DNA of 64,000 bases, from positions 2,852,001-2,916,000 of the forward strand of contig NZ_CP004387.1 of the NCBI RefSeq assembly GCF_000299335.2, in the 5' to 3' direction. This document shows, piece after piece, positions 8,474 through 18,257 of the stretch. Source of the DNA: Isoalcanivorax pacificus W11-5. GTDB taxonomy: Bacteria; Pseudomonadota; Gammaproteobacteria; Pseudomonadales; Alcanivoracaceae. The notes beneath the pieces are model-generated. The model did not search any database. It had not been told where the DNA came from and saw nothing but the letters and a program-made list of their open reading frames with translations. Both the position numbers and the translations under genes were made by a program. Position 1 is the stretch's first letter; every line of letters starts with the position of its first letter.

Positions 8474-9346
8474 TCAGCCCGGTGCACGTGGCACCACCAG
8501 CACATCGGCGTCGGCATGGGCGAGCACCTGGCTGGTGACGCTGCCCACCAGCAGTTTCTCCAGCCGATGGCCACTTTCCTTGCCCATCACGATCAGGTCG
8601 GCGTTCAGTTCCCGGGCCCGATGCAGGATGCCCCGGGCCGGGAAATCACGACGTACGGTGCAGGTCACACGTTCCGGGGCCAGCCCGTGCGCTTCGCACA
8701 GCCGGCTCAGGCCGTCGTGGCCGGCAGCCTGCTGGTCGGCGGCATAGGCCGCCATCATGTCGCCGCTGATGGAGACGAAACTGCCGTAGAGCACGGTAAC
8801 CGGCGCCCAGGTGTAGAGCAGTTCCAGGCTCGCGTCCGGCGCAATAGTCAGCGCCATATCGAGCGCCTGGCCGGAGACCTCGGAGAGGTCCACCGGGACC
8901 AGCACGCGCTGGTAATCCCCCGGCGCTTCGCCACGCACTGCCAGTGTCGGGCTCTGGCTATGGCGCACAATGCGGGTGGCGGTGGACCCGAGCGCCCGGT
9001 CCTGCCAGGCGTGGGCGCCCTGCCCCCCGAGCACCACCAGGGTCTCAGCGTCGGCGCCCTCGAGCAGGATCTCGGTGATCTTGCCATCCTGGATATCGCC
9101 GCTCAGCCGGTAACCGGTGTCGGCCTCAATGGCGTCGAGGCTGGCGTCCATGGCGCGCGCCATTGCCTCTTCGATGGGATCGGCCAGCAACGACTGCACC
9201 GCCAGCAGGCCGGGTTTTTCAGCAACGTGGATCAGACGCGCCCCGGTGATGCCCAGGGCGCGGGCCAGACGGGCGCCGCGACGCGCAGCGCGGTCAGCGT
9301 GCTCAGAAAAATCAGTCGCAATGCGCAGAGATGAGATACGGGCCAT
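8474..9346 (-). CDS. Tandem-domain universal stress protein (UspA family)
   Basis: The start at 9346 is supported by GGAGGTTG upstream and by the typical opening MARISSLRIATDFSE; codons further upstream are excluded. The protein is about 290 aa and holds two Usp domains. Each ends in the nucleotide-binding pattern G-x2-G-x9-G-S/T: VLGGQGAHAWQDRALGSTA in the first and VMGKESGHRLEKLLVGSVTS in the second, so both may bind ATP. Such E-type tandem Usp proteins act in the cytoplasm under stress or growth arrest. It is monocistronic. Confidence 0.9.
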   Translation of the reverse strand: MARISSLRIATDFSEHADRAARRGARLARALGITGARLIHVAEKPGLLAVQSLLADPIEEAMARAMDASLDAIEADTGYRLSGDIQDGKITEILLEGADAETLVVLGGQGAHAWQDRALGSTATRIVRHSQSPTLAVRGEAPGDYQRVLVPVDLSEVSGQALDMALTIAPDASLELLYTWAPVTVLYGSFVSISGDMMAAYAADQQAAGHDGLSRLCEAHGLAPERVTCTVRRDFPARGILHRARELNADLIVMGKESGHRLEKLLVGSVTSQVLAHADADVLVVPRAPG

Positions 9347-9434
9347 GACAAGCAACCTCCCAGGTGGTGGATGACACTCCATGTACTGCCTGTCACCAGT
9401 CTATGCCTCCTGGCCCACCCGGTCTTGATGCACG

Positions 9435-10982
9435 TCAACAGGCCGCTTCGGCGGACGGTGCCGGGCGCTGGCGTAGCAGCAGCCCGGTGATGACCGCAAC
9501 GACTGTCACGATCACCGCCCCGATCACCGCATTGGTATGCAACGCGGCCGAGAACGCTGCGCGCGCCGGGACCAGTACGCTTTCGGCCTGCAATGACGGC
9601 AGCGCTGCCGCCACACCCAGTGCGCCGCCCAGGGTATCGGTGGCAGCCAGTGCCAGGTCCTGTGGCAGCCCGGCGGGCAGGTGCAGCGCCATTTCGCTGC
9701 GGTAGATGGCGGCGCCGATGCTGCCGATCACCGCGATCCCCAGCGCCATACCCAGTTCACTGGCGGTTTCCGAGGTGGCCGAGGCGGCCCCCGCTTTTTC
9801 TGCCGGGGCCGCGCTGACCACCAGGTCCGTGCCGAGAATCATCATTGGCATGACACCGAACCCCATGATCACCGTGCCGATCATCAGCCAGGCCATATTG
9901 TCGAGCCCGGTGACCTGCGCCATGGCCAGGAAACCCAGCGCCGCAAGCAGCAGGCCACCGCTGATCAATACCGATTTCGGCATGCGTCCGGCCAGCACCG
10001 GCACCAGCAACGAACCGAATATCTGCACCAGCGTCGCCGGCAGCATCACGATGCCCGCCTTCAGCGGCGACAACCCGAGCACACCCTGCAGATACTGGAA
10101 CACCATCAGCCAGGCGCCCGAGATCGCCAGCACGGTCAGCATCATCGCGCCCACCGACGTGCTGAACGCGCGATTGCGAAACAGCGCCATGTCGAACATG
10201 GGTTGCGCCAGCCGGCGCTGGCGGCGCACAAAGATCACTCCCACCAGCAAGCCCAGCAGCACAGCCCCCAGCGCCATCAGGCTGAGACCATTGCGCGCCA
10301 TATCCTTGAGGCCGTAGATCACCGCCAGCACCATCGCCACGGACAACAGCGCACTGGCGAAATCAAGCCGGCCTGCGTTGTCATCACGAAACTCCGGCAA
10401 GATCCAGCGGCCCACCGCCAGCAACAGCAGCATCACCGGCACGCCCAGCAGAAAAACGGACCCCCACCAGAAAAACTCCAGCATCAGCCCACCCACCAGC
10501 GGCCCGATCGCGCTGCCGACGATAAAGCCGGTCATCCAGACGGTGATCGCCAGCGTGCGCTGTGTATCAACCTGGAACATGTTGCGCAGCAGCGACAGCG
10601 TCGACGGCATCAGGGTAGCACCGGCCACGCCAAGCAGGGCGCGGCTGGCGATCAGCGCTTCGGCAGTGTGTGCAAACGCCGCCAGTACCGACGCCAGGCC
10701 AAACGCCGTGGCGCCGCAAAGCAGCAACCGGCGACGGCCAATGCGGTCGCCCAGTGTGCCCATGGTCACCAGGAAACCGGCGATCATGAAACCGTAGATA
10801 TCGAGTATCCACAGCAGCTGTGCACTGGTCGGTTTCAGGTCTGCACTCAGGTGCGGTGCGGCCAGATGCAGCACGGTCATGTCCAGCGCCAGCAGTACGG
10901 TGGGCAGCATCAGCACCGCCAGGCCCAGCCATTCCCGTCGTGTTGCCGGCCGCGCCGTGCTGGCCGGAATATCTGTCGTCAT
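9435..10982 (-). CDS. MFS multidrug exporter, DHA2 (14-TM) family, SmvA-like
   Basis: The start at 10982 has a GGGAGA site upstream and gives 515 aa. The conserved DHA2 motifs are visible: LDMTVLHLAAPHLSADL in TM1, GDRIGRRR in the TM2-3 loop, and SRALLGVAGATLMPSTLSLL in TM4-5. About 14 hydrophobic segments are apparent. The SmvA/QacA-like opening suggests proton-driven export of cationic biocides or dyes from the inner membrane. No adjacent HlyD-type EmrA partner is present, so it probably works alone. The substrate is inferred. Confidence 0.88.
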   Translation of the reverse strand: MTTDIPASTARPATRREWLGLAVLMLPTVLLALDMTVLHLAAPHLSADLKPTSAQLLWILDIYGFMIAGFLVTMGTLGDRIGRRRLLLCGATAFGLASVLAAFAHTAEALIASRALLGVAGATLMPSTLSLLRNMFQVDTQRTLAITVWMTGFIVGSAIGPLVGGLMLEFFWWGSVFLLGVPVMLLLLAVGRWILPEFRDDNAGRLDFASALLSVAMVLAVIYGLKDMARNGLSLMALGAVLLGLLVGVIFVRRQRRLAQPMFDMALFRNRAFSTSVGAMMLTVLAISGAWLMVFQYLQGVLGLSPLKAGIVMLPATLVQIFGSLLVPVLAGRMPKSVLISGGLLLAALGFLAMAQVTGLDNMAWLMIGTVIMGFGVMPMMILGTDLVVSAAPAEKAGAASATSETASELGMALGIAVIGSIGAAIYRSEMALHLPAGLPQDLALAATDTLGGALGVAAALPSLQAESVLVPARAAFSAALHTNAVIGAVIVTVVAVITGLLLRQRPAPSAEAAC

Positions 10983-11133
10983 TACATTCTCCCTGGTCCC
11001 GGGACCCACGCCCGGACGCGCACTATAGAATCTCAAGCCATGTCGAGGTCAAGCAGCTTGTTTCTTGTCGTGCAGAAAGGAAGCGAATCGACGGGGACAG
11101 CGGATTTTTCAGTTACACCGCGCTGTTGCCATT

Positions 11134-12285
11134 TTATGACGGGAGAACACTTTTTTTCGTCTGGCGCTGCACCAACTTCCCCAGCAACAGCGCATACACC
11201 AGACCCTGGACGACCAGCACCAGCAGTTCGTCCCGCACCCCGGCCAGGCCACCACCCATCTGGTTCAGTGTCAGCAGCGCCTGGATGCCCGGCCGCGCCG
11301 GCAGCACCCAGCTCAGCGCATCCAGCCCCGCCGGCAGGCTCTGTGCCGGCCAGGCAAAACCGGCCGTGAAAACAATCGGCAGCGAAGTGATCAGCACCAC
11401 CACCGTCGGCAGTTCCGGCCGCGACACCAGATAACCGATCAACATGGCGCACACTGTGGTACTGGCGAGGAATACCCCTGCCACACCCAGCAACGCCCAG
11501 GGTGGCGCCACGCGCGGCACATCGTACAACGCAAAGAAAAAACCAAAGTACAACAGCGCAAAAAACACATAGATCAGCACAAACAACAGCCCGCGCAGCA
11601 TCAGCGCCATGCCGGGCGGTGCGGCCATCTGCCCTGCCGCACGGCGGCGGCGGTCCTTGACCGTGACACTGCCGGCCGTGATCAGCAGCGTCTGATGCAG
11701 GATCAGTGCAAACACTGCCGGCACAATGTAATTGATATATCCGCCGCTGCTGTTGAATACCGGCTCGGGCGTCACACGCAGGGCCATCACCTGACCCGGA
11801 ATGCGGGCCGGATTTTCGCCACTGCGCAGCGCCCGGGCCACCTGTGTCTGCACCGTGAGCGTGGTGCCGGCGGTGACCAGGCCCTGGACGATGTTGCTGT
11901 AGATCAGAAAGTAACTGGCATCTCCGGCATACGACAGGGTTGTCGGCCGGCCCAGGTAGACATCGCGCTCGAACTGCTCCGGAATCACCAGCAGCCCATG
12001 CACCGTACCTGCCGCCAGCAGCGCGCGCGCTTCATACAGGCTGCGCGGCTGCGCCGTGATCCGGATCTGCGGCGTGGCATCCACCCAGCGCACCAGTTGC
12101 CGCGCCAGTGCACCGCGATCATGGTCCAGCACGGCCACCGCCTGCTCGCCCGGCACGTTGCGGTGATAGGGCAACGGATACAGCAAGGCGTAGAACAGCA
12201 GCCCGCCACCGAACACCAGCAACACAGCGTGGTCGGTCAGCACATGACGCACCTCATCACACCAGGCGTGCCACCAGCGCGTCAT
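11134..12285 (-). CDS. ABC-2 type permease, second of a pair
   Basis: The start at 12285 overlaps the stop of the upstream permease (ATGA), giving 383 aa. Architecture is that of YhhJ/YbhR-type ABC-2 permeases: one N-terminal TM (LLVFGGGLLFYALLYPLPYH), a long periplasmic domain (GEQAVAVLDHDRGALARQLV), then five TM segments. It is the last gene of a TolC-HlyD-permease-permease operon. The partners would form a tripartite export path through the envelope. No ATPase gene lies in the operon or within the window. Confidence 0.85.
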   Translation of the reverse strand: MTRWWHAWCDEVRHVLTDHAVLLVFGGGLLFYALLYPLPYHRNVPGEQAVAVLDHDRGALARQLVRWVDATPQIRITAQPRSLYEARALLAAGTVHGLLVIPEQFERDVYLGRPTTLSYAGDASYFLIYSNIVQGLVTAGTTLTVQTQVARALRSGENPARIPGQVMALRVTPEPVFNSSGGYINYIVPAVFALILHQTLLITAGSVTVKDRRRRAAGQMAAPPGMALMLRGLLFVLIYVFFALLYFGFFFALYDVPRVAPPWALLGVAGVFLASTTVCAMLIGYLVSRPELPTVVVLITSLPIVFTAGFAWPAQSLPAGLDALSWVLPARPGIQALLTLNQMGGGLAGVRDELLVLVVQGLVYALLLGKLVQRQTKKSVLPS

Positions 12286-13400
12286 GACGCCACCATGCGT
12301 GACGGCAGCGCGCGCAGTGCCAGCGGCAACGGCAGTAAAAACAGCAACAACACCAGCAGCGACGGCCAGAGCGCGCTCCATGGCGCGGCGTGGTCACCCA
12401 CTGCCACCTGCAACTGCACATAGTGCGTGGACGGCATCAGGTTGCCCCAGAACACCGCCAGCGCAGGCATGTCGCCACGCGGGAAGGTAATGCCCATAAA
12501 GGCAAAGGCCGGCGCCAGATACGCGGCGCACAGGCTCAACGCACGCACCGTGTCGGGTGCCAGCGCCAGAATCATCAGTGCAATGCTTTGCACCGCCAGC
12601 ACGGTGAACAACAGTGCCGGCACCAGTATCAGCACCGATCCCGCCGGCACCCAGCCGACAAAATGCCGGAACAGCCCCAGCATCAGCAGGCCCTGCACCC
12701 AGTAGACCAGTGTCAGGGGCAGGCACCAGCGCAGCAACAACCGCCATCGCCGAGGCCCGCTCTCCGGCAGCCCCTCACGCTGGAGCTGACGGCTGAGCAA
12801 CAACACCATCGCCGTCACAATCAGTATCTGCCAGACCGCCGGCGCGATGGCGGTGACCAGAAAACGCGCGTAGCTCATGGCCGGATTGTAGAGCGCGGTA
12901 ATCTGCGGCCGCACCGGCGCTACCGCCGCGAGCACCTCCGGCATGTGCTGCCCGGCCGCGAGCCGCTGCGCAGCGCCGGCGTGGGCCGCAAAATCCGCAC
13001 CGCTTTCCTGCAACGCGGACGCAATGAACTTGCCGGCAAGCAGATATTGCGCGTTGTAATAGGCTTCCACACGCGGGCTCAGCCCGCGCCGCACGTCTTT
13101 TTCAAAATGCTCGGGAATCACCAGCAAGGCCAGGCTGTCGCCCGTACGCAAGGCGAACGCCCCCTCCTTCACACTCGCACGCGCATGCGCGGTGTCCAGT
13201 GCAGGGCTGGCGTCCAGTTGCCGCAGCAATGCGCGCGAGGCCGTGCTGTGATCGAGATCGACCACCGTCACCGGCAGATCGCGGGGCAGGCCACTGGCAA
13301 ACACGGCAATAAACAATCCGGTCAGCAGCGGCGGCAACCAGACCACCAGCGCCAGCAGCCAGGGATCGTCGCGCAGTGCCTGCCAACCGCTGCGGCCCAT
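12282..13400 (-). CDS. ABC-2 type permease, first of a pair
   Basis: This 372-aa protein has the same layout as its neighbour: an N-terminal TM, a periplasmic domain (DLPVTVVDLDHSTASRALLR; LALLVIPEHFEKDVRRG) and a C-terminal bundle of five TMs. It starts one base after the HlyD stop (TGA-C-ATG) and overlaps the next permease by 4 bp, so the genes are tightly coupled. The pair would form a heterodimeric inner-membrane channel, which in known systems (YbhFSR, RbbA-YhhJ) is powered by an ABC ATPase. Confidence 0.85.
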   Translation of the reverse strand: MGRSGWQALRDDPWLLALVVWLPPLLTGLFIAVFASGLPRDLPVTVVDLDHSTASRALLRQLDASPALDTAHARASVKEGAFALRTGDSLALLVIPEHFEKDVRRGLSPRVEAYYNAQYLLAGKFIASALQESGADFAAHAGAAQRLAAGQHMPEVLAAVAPVRPQITALYNPAMSYARFLVTAIAPAVWQILIVTAMVLLLSRQLQREGLPESGPRRWRLLLRWCLPLTLVYWVQGLLMLGLFRHFVGWVPAGSVLILVPALLFTVLAVQSIALMILALAPDTVRALSLCAAYLAPAFAFMGITFPRGDMPALAVFWGNLMPSTHYVQLQVAVGDHAAPWSALWPSLLVLLLFLLPLPLALRALPSRMVAS

Positions 13401-13401
13401 G

Positions 13402-14379
13402 TCAGCGCGCCAGGGACAGCAACACGCTCATGCCGGGCCGCAGCCCCGGCACGGGTTTTTCCGGGCGCAGTTCCACCTCGAAGGTGCGCAGGTCAAACCC
13501 CTGCCCGGACGAGGTCGCTCGCCAGGTGGCAAAATCACCCAGCACGGCAATGTGTGTCACACGGAACCTGGCGCGCGTCGACAGTGCGGGAATCTCCACT
13601 TCGAAAGCGGCGCCCTGCGGCAACTGCTGCAACAGGTCTTCGCGCACATTGAACAGCGCCCAGGCATCGTCCAGATCGGTGACCATCACCACCGGAAATC
13701 CCTGCGGAACCAGTTCACCCTGTGACAGCAGCACGTTGCTGACGATACCGGCGTGTGGCGCATGCGCACGAGTGTCCGCCAGCAGGGTTTCCACTTCTTC
13801 GCGCAGGCTGGCGGTGACTTCTTCGTTGGCGCGGCTGGCATCGCGCGCTTCACGGCGCGGCCCCGCTTCCGCCAGGCGCAGCACTTCCGACGCCGTGGTA
13901 CTGGTTTTCACCGCCACCTGCCAGAAGGTGTAGGCTTCATCCAGCCGCTGCCGCGCCACCACCCCTTCCTCTGCCAGCGCGCGCATGCGCTGCCAGGTTT
14001 TTTCCGCCAGCGCCTCGGCCACTCTGGCTTTTTCATATTCACTGCGCGCGGCATTGATGCGTTCCTCGCGGGTGCCGCCCTCCACCGCGTCCAGCAGTGA
14101 ACCCGCGATGCGGTCGATCGCATCAATCTGCACCAGCTTCGCTTCCAGTTCCGGGCTGTCGATGCTGAACAGCACATCGCCCTCGGCGACCCGGTCGCCC
14201 TTGTGCACCCGCAATTCACCAAGCCGGCCCGGCACCTTGGACGACACCATGTACTGGCGCGCCTCGATCTGGCCCTGCAGCCTTTCCGCCGGCGTGCGGT
14301 AGGCCTGCACGAAGGCCCACGCCACGCCGCAGAACACCACGACCGCCACCACCAGCATCAGCCCTTTGCGTGCGTTCAC
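13402..14379 (-). CDS. HlyD-family periplasmic adaptor (membrane fusion protein)
   Basis: The protein has 325 aa with one N-terminal TM (LMLVVAVVVFCGVAWAFV), a biotinyl/lipoyl-like hairpin region (YMVSSKVPGRLGELRVHKGD), a coiled-coil hairpin (about residues 85-190) and a beta-barrel domain. It links the inner-membrane permeases to the TolC-like channel. Its ATG overlaps the TGA of the TolC-like gene by 4 bp, and the first permease follows after 1 bp. It resembles the YhiI/YbhG group of adaptors. Confidence 0.9.
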   Translation of the reverse strand: MNARKGLMLVVAVVVFCGVAWAFVQAYRTPAERLQGQIEARQYMVSSKVPGRLGELRVHKGDRVAEGDVLFSIDSPELEAKLVQIDAIDRIAGSLLDAVEGGTREERINAARSEYEKARVAEALAEKTWQRMRALAEEGVVARQRLDEAYTFWQVAVKTSTTASEVLRLAEAGPRREARDASRANEEVTASLREEVETLLADTRAHAPHAGIVSNVLLSQGELVPQGFPVVMVTDLDDAWALFNVREDLLQQLPQGAAFEVEIPALSTRARFRVTHIAVLGDFATWRATSSGQGFDLRTFEVELRPEKPVPGLRPGMSVLLSLAR

Positions 14380-15761
14380 TGGATTGCCTCCCCGTCGTCA
14401 AGGTAACGGACAAACTCTGCCTGCCGCCCGGCCAGGCTCAACACCTGCGCCAGCGACAGCACGTAACGAAACGACGCCGCATCACGGCGGGTGCGCGTTG
14501 CCGACAGAAAAGACTGCGCGTCCACCACATCCAGCGCACGGCCCAGCCCTTCGGCGAAGGCACGCTCGCGCAGGCGCAACGTCTGCTCCGCCAGCGCCAC
14601 GCTGCTGGCCAGCTCGCGGTATTCCAGCAGCGCCTGGCGGGCCTCGCGGTACTGACTTTCCAGCAACAGGCTGAGACGACGCTCAGCGCCCTGCTGCAGA
14701 CGCCCGGCTTCCGCTACCGCGCTGTCGGCGGCGCGCACTTTGCCGCGCCTGCCGTTGCGGTCCAGCAACGGCAGGCGTACGCCCACGCCCACCAGCCAGT
14801 CCGGTGTCAGTTCACTGGCCAGGGAATCGTCCTCATAAACGCTGTAGCTGCCGAACATGAATACATCGGGGTGATACAGACCGCGCCCGGCGCGGGCGAG
14901 GTGTTCGGCCTGCGCTTTTTTAACACCCAGTATCCGCAGGCCGGGATGATCAGCCAGCCCGGGTTCGAAGCTGGCAAGCGCCGGCAGCGACGGGTGGATG
15001 AACAAGGGCGAGACGGGTTCCACATCGCTGTCTCCGTGCACCAGGCGTGTCAGGGCCAACTGTGCGATGTCCCGCTTTTCCTGCATCGCGCGCGTGGCGA
15101 TGCGGGCCTGATCGTAGGCGGCCTGCACCGCAAGACGCTCGACCACCGCGATCTGTGCCTGTTCTTCCAGTGCTTCGGCCGCGCGCAGGTGTCCGGCCAG
15201 CGTCTGTTCCGCCAGACGCTGGCTGGCCAGCGCTTTCTCTGCTGTCACCAGCCCGAAGTAGGCCGACACCAGTTCCAGAAAACGGGCACGCCGGATTTCT
15301 TCCAGCAAGGCATCGGCTTCCTGCTGGCCCAGTGCCGCGATGTCGCGCGCTGTGGTGATCTTGCCGCCGGTATACAACGGCCAGAACGCGACCAGCGCGC
15401 TGCGGGTGATGTCGCGGCGTGTCATCGGGGTGAGGAAGGCATCCGGCCCGCCCAGCAGGGAAATCAGCAACTGCCCCGGCAACGTATCGGCTGCGTCACT
15501 CAGCGGCCGCAGTGCCAGGGCATCAAGTTCGACGGGTTCTTCAAGGCGAGTGTAGCTGCCGATCAGATCGATCTGCGGCAGGAACAGGGAGCCGCTGGAA
15601 GAAAGCAGCGCGGCGGCCCGTTCGCGCGCGTGTTCACCGGCAGCGAGGCTGTCGTCGCTGGCCTGCAACGCCTGCCAGGCATCGCTGAAACTCATTGGCG
15701 TCGCCGGCGCCACGGCAGGCACCAGGCAGCCCAGTACGAGCGCGATTACCGTTCGCAGCAT
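14376..15761 (-). CDS. TolC-family outer-membrane efflux protein
   Basis: The start at 15761 is preceded by GGAGGATCA and gives 461 aa with a signal peptide (MLRTVIALVLGCLVPAVAPA). The long amphipathic, Ala/Glu-rich helices and internal duplication are typical of OEP/TolC subunits, which trimerise into an outer-membrane and periplasmic tunnel. It is the first gene of the four-gene export operon, which is unusual because the outer-membrane component often comes last. The in-frame extension to 15950 has no signal peptide and is not included. Confidence 0.9.
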   Translation of the reverse strand: MLRTVIALVLGCLVPAVAPATPMSFSDAWQALQASDDSLAAGEHARERAAALLSSSGSLFLPQIDLIGSYTRLEEPVELDALALRPLSDAADTLPGQLLISLLGGPDAFLTPMTRRDITRSALVAFWPLYTGGKITTARDIAALGQQEADALLEEIRRARFLELVSAYFGLVTAEKALASQRLAEQTLAGHLRAAEALEEQAQIAVVERLAVQAAYDQARIATRAMQEKRDIAQLALTRLVHGDSDVEPVSPLFIHPSLPALASFEPGLADHPGLRILGVKKAQAEHLARAGRGLYHPDVFMFGSYSVYEDDSLASELTPDWLVGVGVRLPLLDRNGRRGKVRAADSAVAEAGRLQQGAERRLSLLLESQYREARQALLEYRELASSVALAEQTLRLRERAFAEGLGRALDVVDAQSFLSATRTRRDAASFRYVLSLAQVLSLAGRQAEFVRYLDDGEAIQ

Positions 15762-16348
15762 TGATCCTCCCTGGATGCAGACCGCCCCAGAGAGAAAAGC
15801 ACAGGCCCGGGAGCGCTGCAAGACACAGACGGTCAATGGCGTGGCACTATGCCGCGGCTGCCGGTCCCGGACAGGCCACCTGAGGGCGAGCGACGGTGAT
15901 ACCGCCAGCGGCGCCAGGCTAACGTCATGGCCCGCTCCGGCCACGGCCACATGGGACGGGTGTTTTGCATCCCGTCACGCCTGCCCGCGCCCCGTTACAA
16001 AAAAACGCATTTCTCTCCATGCCAGCGCTCTGTGTCACTGACGCCGGTGAATTCACCTGCTGTTCACCATTTTTTTTATTGTGCGTTTCCCGAATACCCA
16101 CCTTCTTTTTTTCAGGTCCATGAATTCATGGTGGTTTTGTTTTTTTCCTTCACGGGCCCTGTTTTCTTCACTCACACGATCTCCCAGAAAAGACGCTCTT
16201 CATTTCACTCGCCCATTGACTCGACGTTCATTCACCAGCGCCTAACGTCGGCCCGTGACAGCACATTGACGGCTGCTCACTCCCCGGGAAGGTCCTGGTC
16301 CGACCGAGCGCCGGCCGTGAGGCCTCCGACAAGAAAAAGGAGTTTTCC
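15762..16348. other. Intergenic region between divergent operons
   Basis: These 587 bp separate the minus-strand TolC operon from the plus-strand cytochrome gene and should hold both promoters. The middle part (about 16060-16200) is markedly T-rich on the plus strand. The only clear element is the ribosome-binding site AAGGAG at about 16337 for the cytochrome gene. I see no gene, repeat or convincing operator. Confidence 0.5.
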
Positions 16349-18169
16349 ATGAAGCGCGATCACCAGACCCCGGCGCCAACGCGCCATGCTTATCCACTGC
16401 TTTCACTACGCCATGCCCTGCCTGGCCTGCTGGCTGCCGTCGTACTGTCCGCCTGTGGTGGCGACAATGACCGCACCGTGTTTGTCGACCGTCCGGTGGA
16501 AGTGCCGGTGGACAATGTGGCCAAGGGCAAAACCATTTTCAGCTACGAGACTTTCGGTAACGAAGGCTTCTGGACCGACGCCATGCAATTGCCGCAGGGC
16601 ATCGCTGCCGCCGGTGTTACGCCGCTGGATGCGCTCAGCCTGGGCCTGAACGTGAACGTCAACGCACTCAGCAGTGGCACCGCCGCTGCGTTGCTGGATG
16701 CACTGGACCAGATCAACAACGGCGTCGACCCGGCCGACACTGTGCTGGCCAGCCCGGCCGTCACCCTGGCGCTGATCAACGAGGGCGCCGTCATCGGTGT
16801 CGTACCGTTCGCCGCCGACGGCACACGCAAGCCACTCGGCAGCGATACCGGCTTCAATCCCGCCGACACGCTGGACCTGGCGCGGGGCGACAAGGTCGGT
16901 GTGACATGCGCGGTGTGCCACGCCGGCACCGATGGCAGCGTGGTGCCCGCCGGCTTCGCCGGTCCCGGCTCTGTCGGTGCACAAGTGGATGGCGTCGTGG
17001 CGGAGGGTGTCGACATCGGCAATATCTTTGCCGCCGCCGCCAATCCGCTCGCCTACCTGCCGCTGCTGCAATTGCAGTTCACATCCCTGGGCGATGCCAC
17101 CCTCGGCAATGGCGATTTCGCCGGCATTCCCGACGGCGCTTCCGTGGCAGAAGCCACCGCCGCCGCGCGCGAATACCTGACCGGCAGTGATACGGTCACC
17201 GGCGAGCGCTACTACCCGGTGACGTTTTTTGATCCGACGCCGGACGGCATCGGCAACGCGACCTACATACCGCCGTTCTTCCGCACCGATCTCGCGGCGC
17301 CGTGGGGCCATGCCGGCAGCTTCGCACGGTTGAATGATTTCAATAATCTGGTCTATACCGTGGCGCTGGACCCGACCAGCCTGCTGACCACCGAAGGCCG
17401 GGCACTGCTGAACGCCCTGGCCGGCCCGGTGGGCGATGAGATCGCCAACCGGTACGAAGAGGCGCTGCGCGATACCGGTGTATTGCCCGATGGCGTGGCC
17501 ATCAGCGACGTGTTGCCTTACGTGAATGCCGCGCAGACCGGCCTGGCGCCGGGCAGCCCCGCCGGCCCGGCAGGTCGCCGTGTTGATGACGACGCGCTGG
17601 CAGCCCTGAAGGCCTACACCGACCAGTTGCCGTCACCCGCCGCACCGGAAGGCCTGGACCCGGGCCAGATCGCACTCGGCGAGCAGATATTCCGCTCTCC
17701 GCGCCCCGAGGGCGCCAACTGCGCCGCCTGCCACACGCCCAACCCGGACGACCCGGTGGCCAATATCGTGGTCTCGATGACGTCACTTTATCCGCGCTAC
17801 AACGACGATCTGCTGGTGCTGCTGCCGGATCGTGGCGGCCTGAGCCCGGTACAGACCACACTGGCCGGCCCGCAACCCGGTTACGACAATGCGCTGATCG
17901 TGCTCGACGCCAGCCTGCGCGGACAGCCACGTGGTTTCTCCAAACCGCTGCTGCTGGCGCTGGACAGCAAGACCGAGTTCCTGCACAACGGGTCGGTCAC
18001 GGGCGCGGACAGCGCCGAGGCGCTGAACAACCTGCTCGACCCGGCGCGGGGCGAGGATGCGCCACACCCGTTCTATTTCCCGCGCGACACGATGGTGACG
18101 GATGATCCGGATGGCCGTGCTGCGCTGGTGACCTATCTGCGCAGCCGCACCGCCAGCCCCGCACCCTGA
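16349..18169 (+). CDS. Di-haem c-type cytochrome lipoprotein
   Basis: This 606-aa protein has a signal peptide ending in the lipobox LSAC followed by GGD, so it is probably lipid-anchored. Two CxxCH haem c sites are visible: CAVCH at 187-191 and CAACH at 458-462. The C-terminal half carries FLHNGSV, a motif common in RoxA-like and cytochrome c peroxidase-like di-haem proteins. It could be an oxidase or an electron carrier; the exact reaction is not evident. It starts after a good AAGGAG site and is followed by the MOSC gene on the same strand. Confidence 0.85.
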   Translation: MKRDHQTPAPTRHAYPLLSLRHALPGLLAAVVLSACGGDNDRTVFVDRPVEVPVDNVAKGKTIFSYETFGNEGFWTDAMQLPQGIAAAGVTPLDALSLGLNVNVNALSSGTAAALLDALDQINNGVDPADTVLASPAVTLALINEGAVIGVVPFAADGTRKPLGSDTGFNPADTLDLARGDKVGVTCAVCHAGTDGSVVPAGFAGPGSVGAQVDGVVAEGVDIGNIFAAAANPLAYLPLLQLQFTSLGDATLGNGDFAGIPDGASVAEATAAAREYLTGSDTVTGERYYPVTFFDPTPDGIGNATYIPPFFRTDLAAPWGHAGSFARLNDFNNLVYTVALDPTSLLTTEGRALLNALAGPVGDEIANRYEEALRDTGVLPDGVAISDVLPYVNAAQTGLAPGSPAGPAGRRVDDDALAALKAYTDQLPSPAAPEGLDPGQIALGEQIFRSPRPEGANCAACHTPNPDDPVANIVVSMTSLYPRYNDDLLVLLPDRGGLSPVQTTLAGPQPGYDNALIVLDASLRGQPRGFSKPLLLALDSKTEFLHNGSVTGADSAEALNNLLDPARGEDAPHPFYFPRDTMVTDDPDGRAALVTYLRSRTASPAP

Positions 18170-18257
18170 GCCGCACGGCACGGGGGCGCCCCGTGCCGTT
18201 CACCTGCCCTTCCGCGCAGGGTATGCTGTGTCGCCCGACAAGCTGGAACCGTTCGAC

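Noticed and set aside
11088-11110. GGGGACAGCGGATT resembling the RAYT repeat end on the other strand
   Set aside because: Only about ten bases match and the diagnostic GATTAGC part is missing, so chance similarity is likely.
9681-11369. Long plus-strand open frame of 562 codons opposite the MFS gene
   Set aside because: Composition is Gln/His/Arg-rich nonsense typical of the antisense of a membrane-protein gene in GC-rich DNA.
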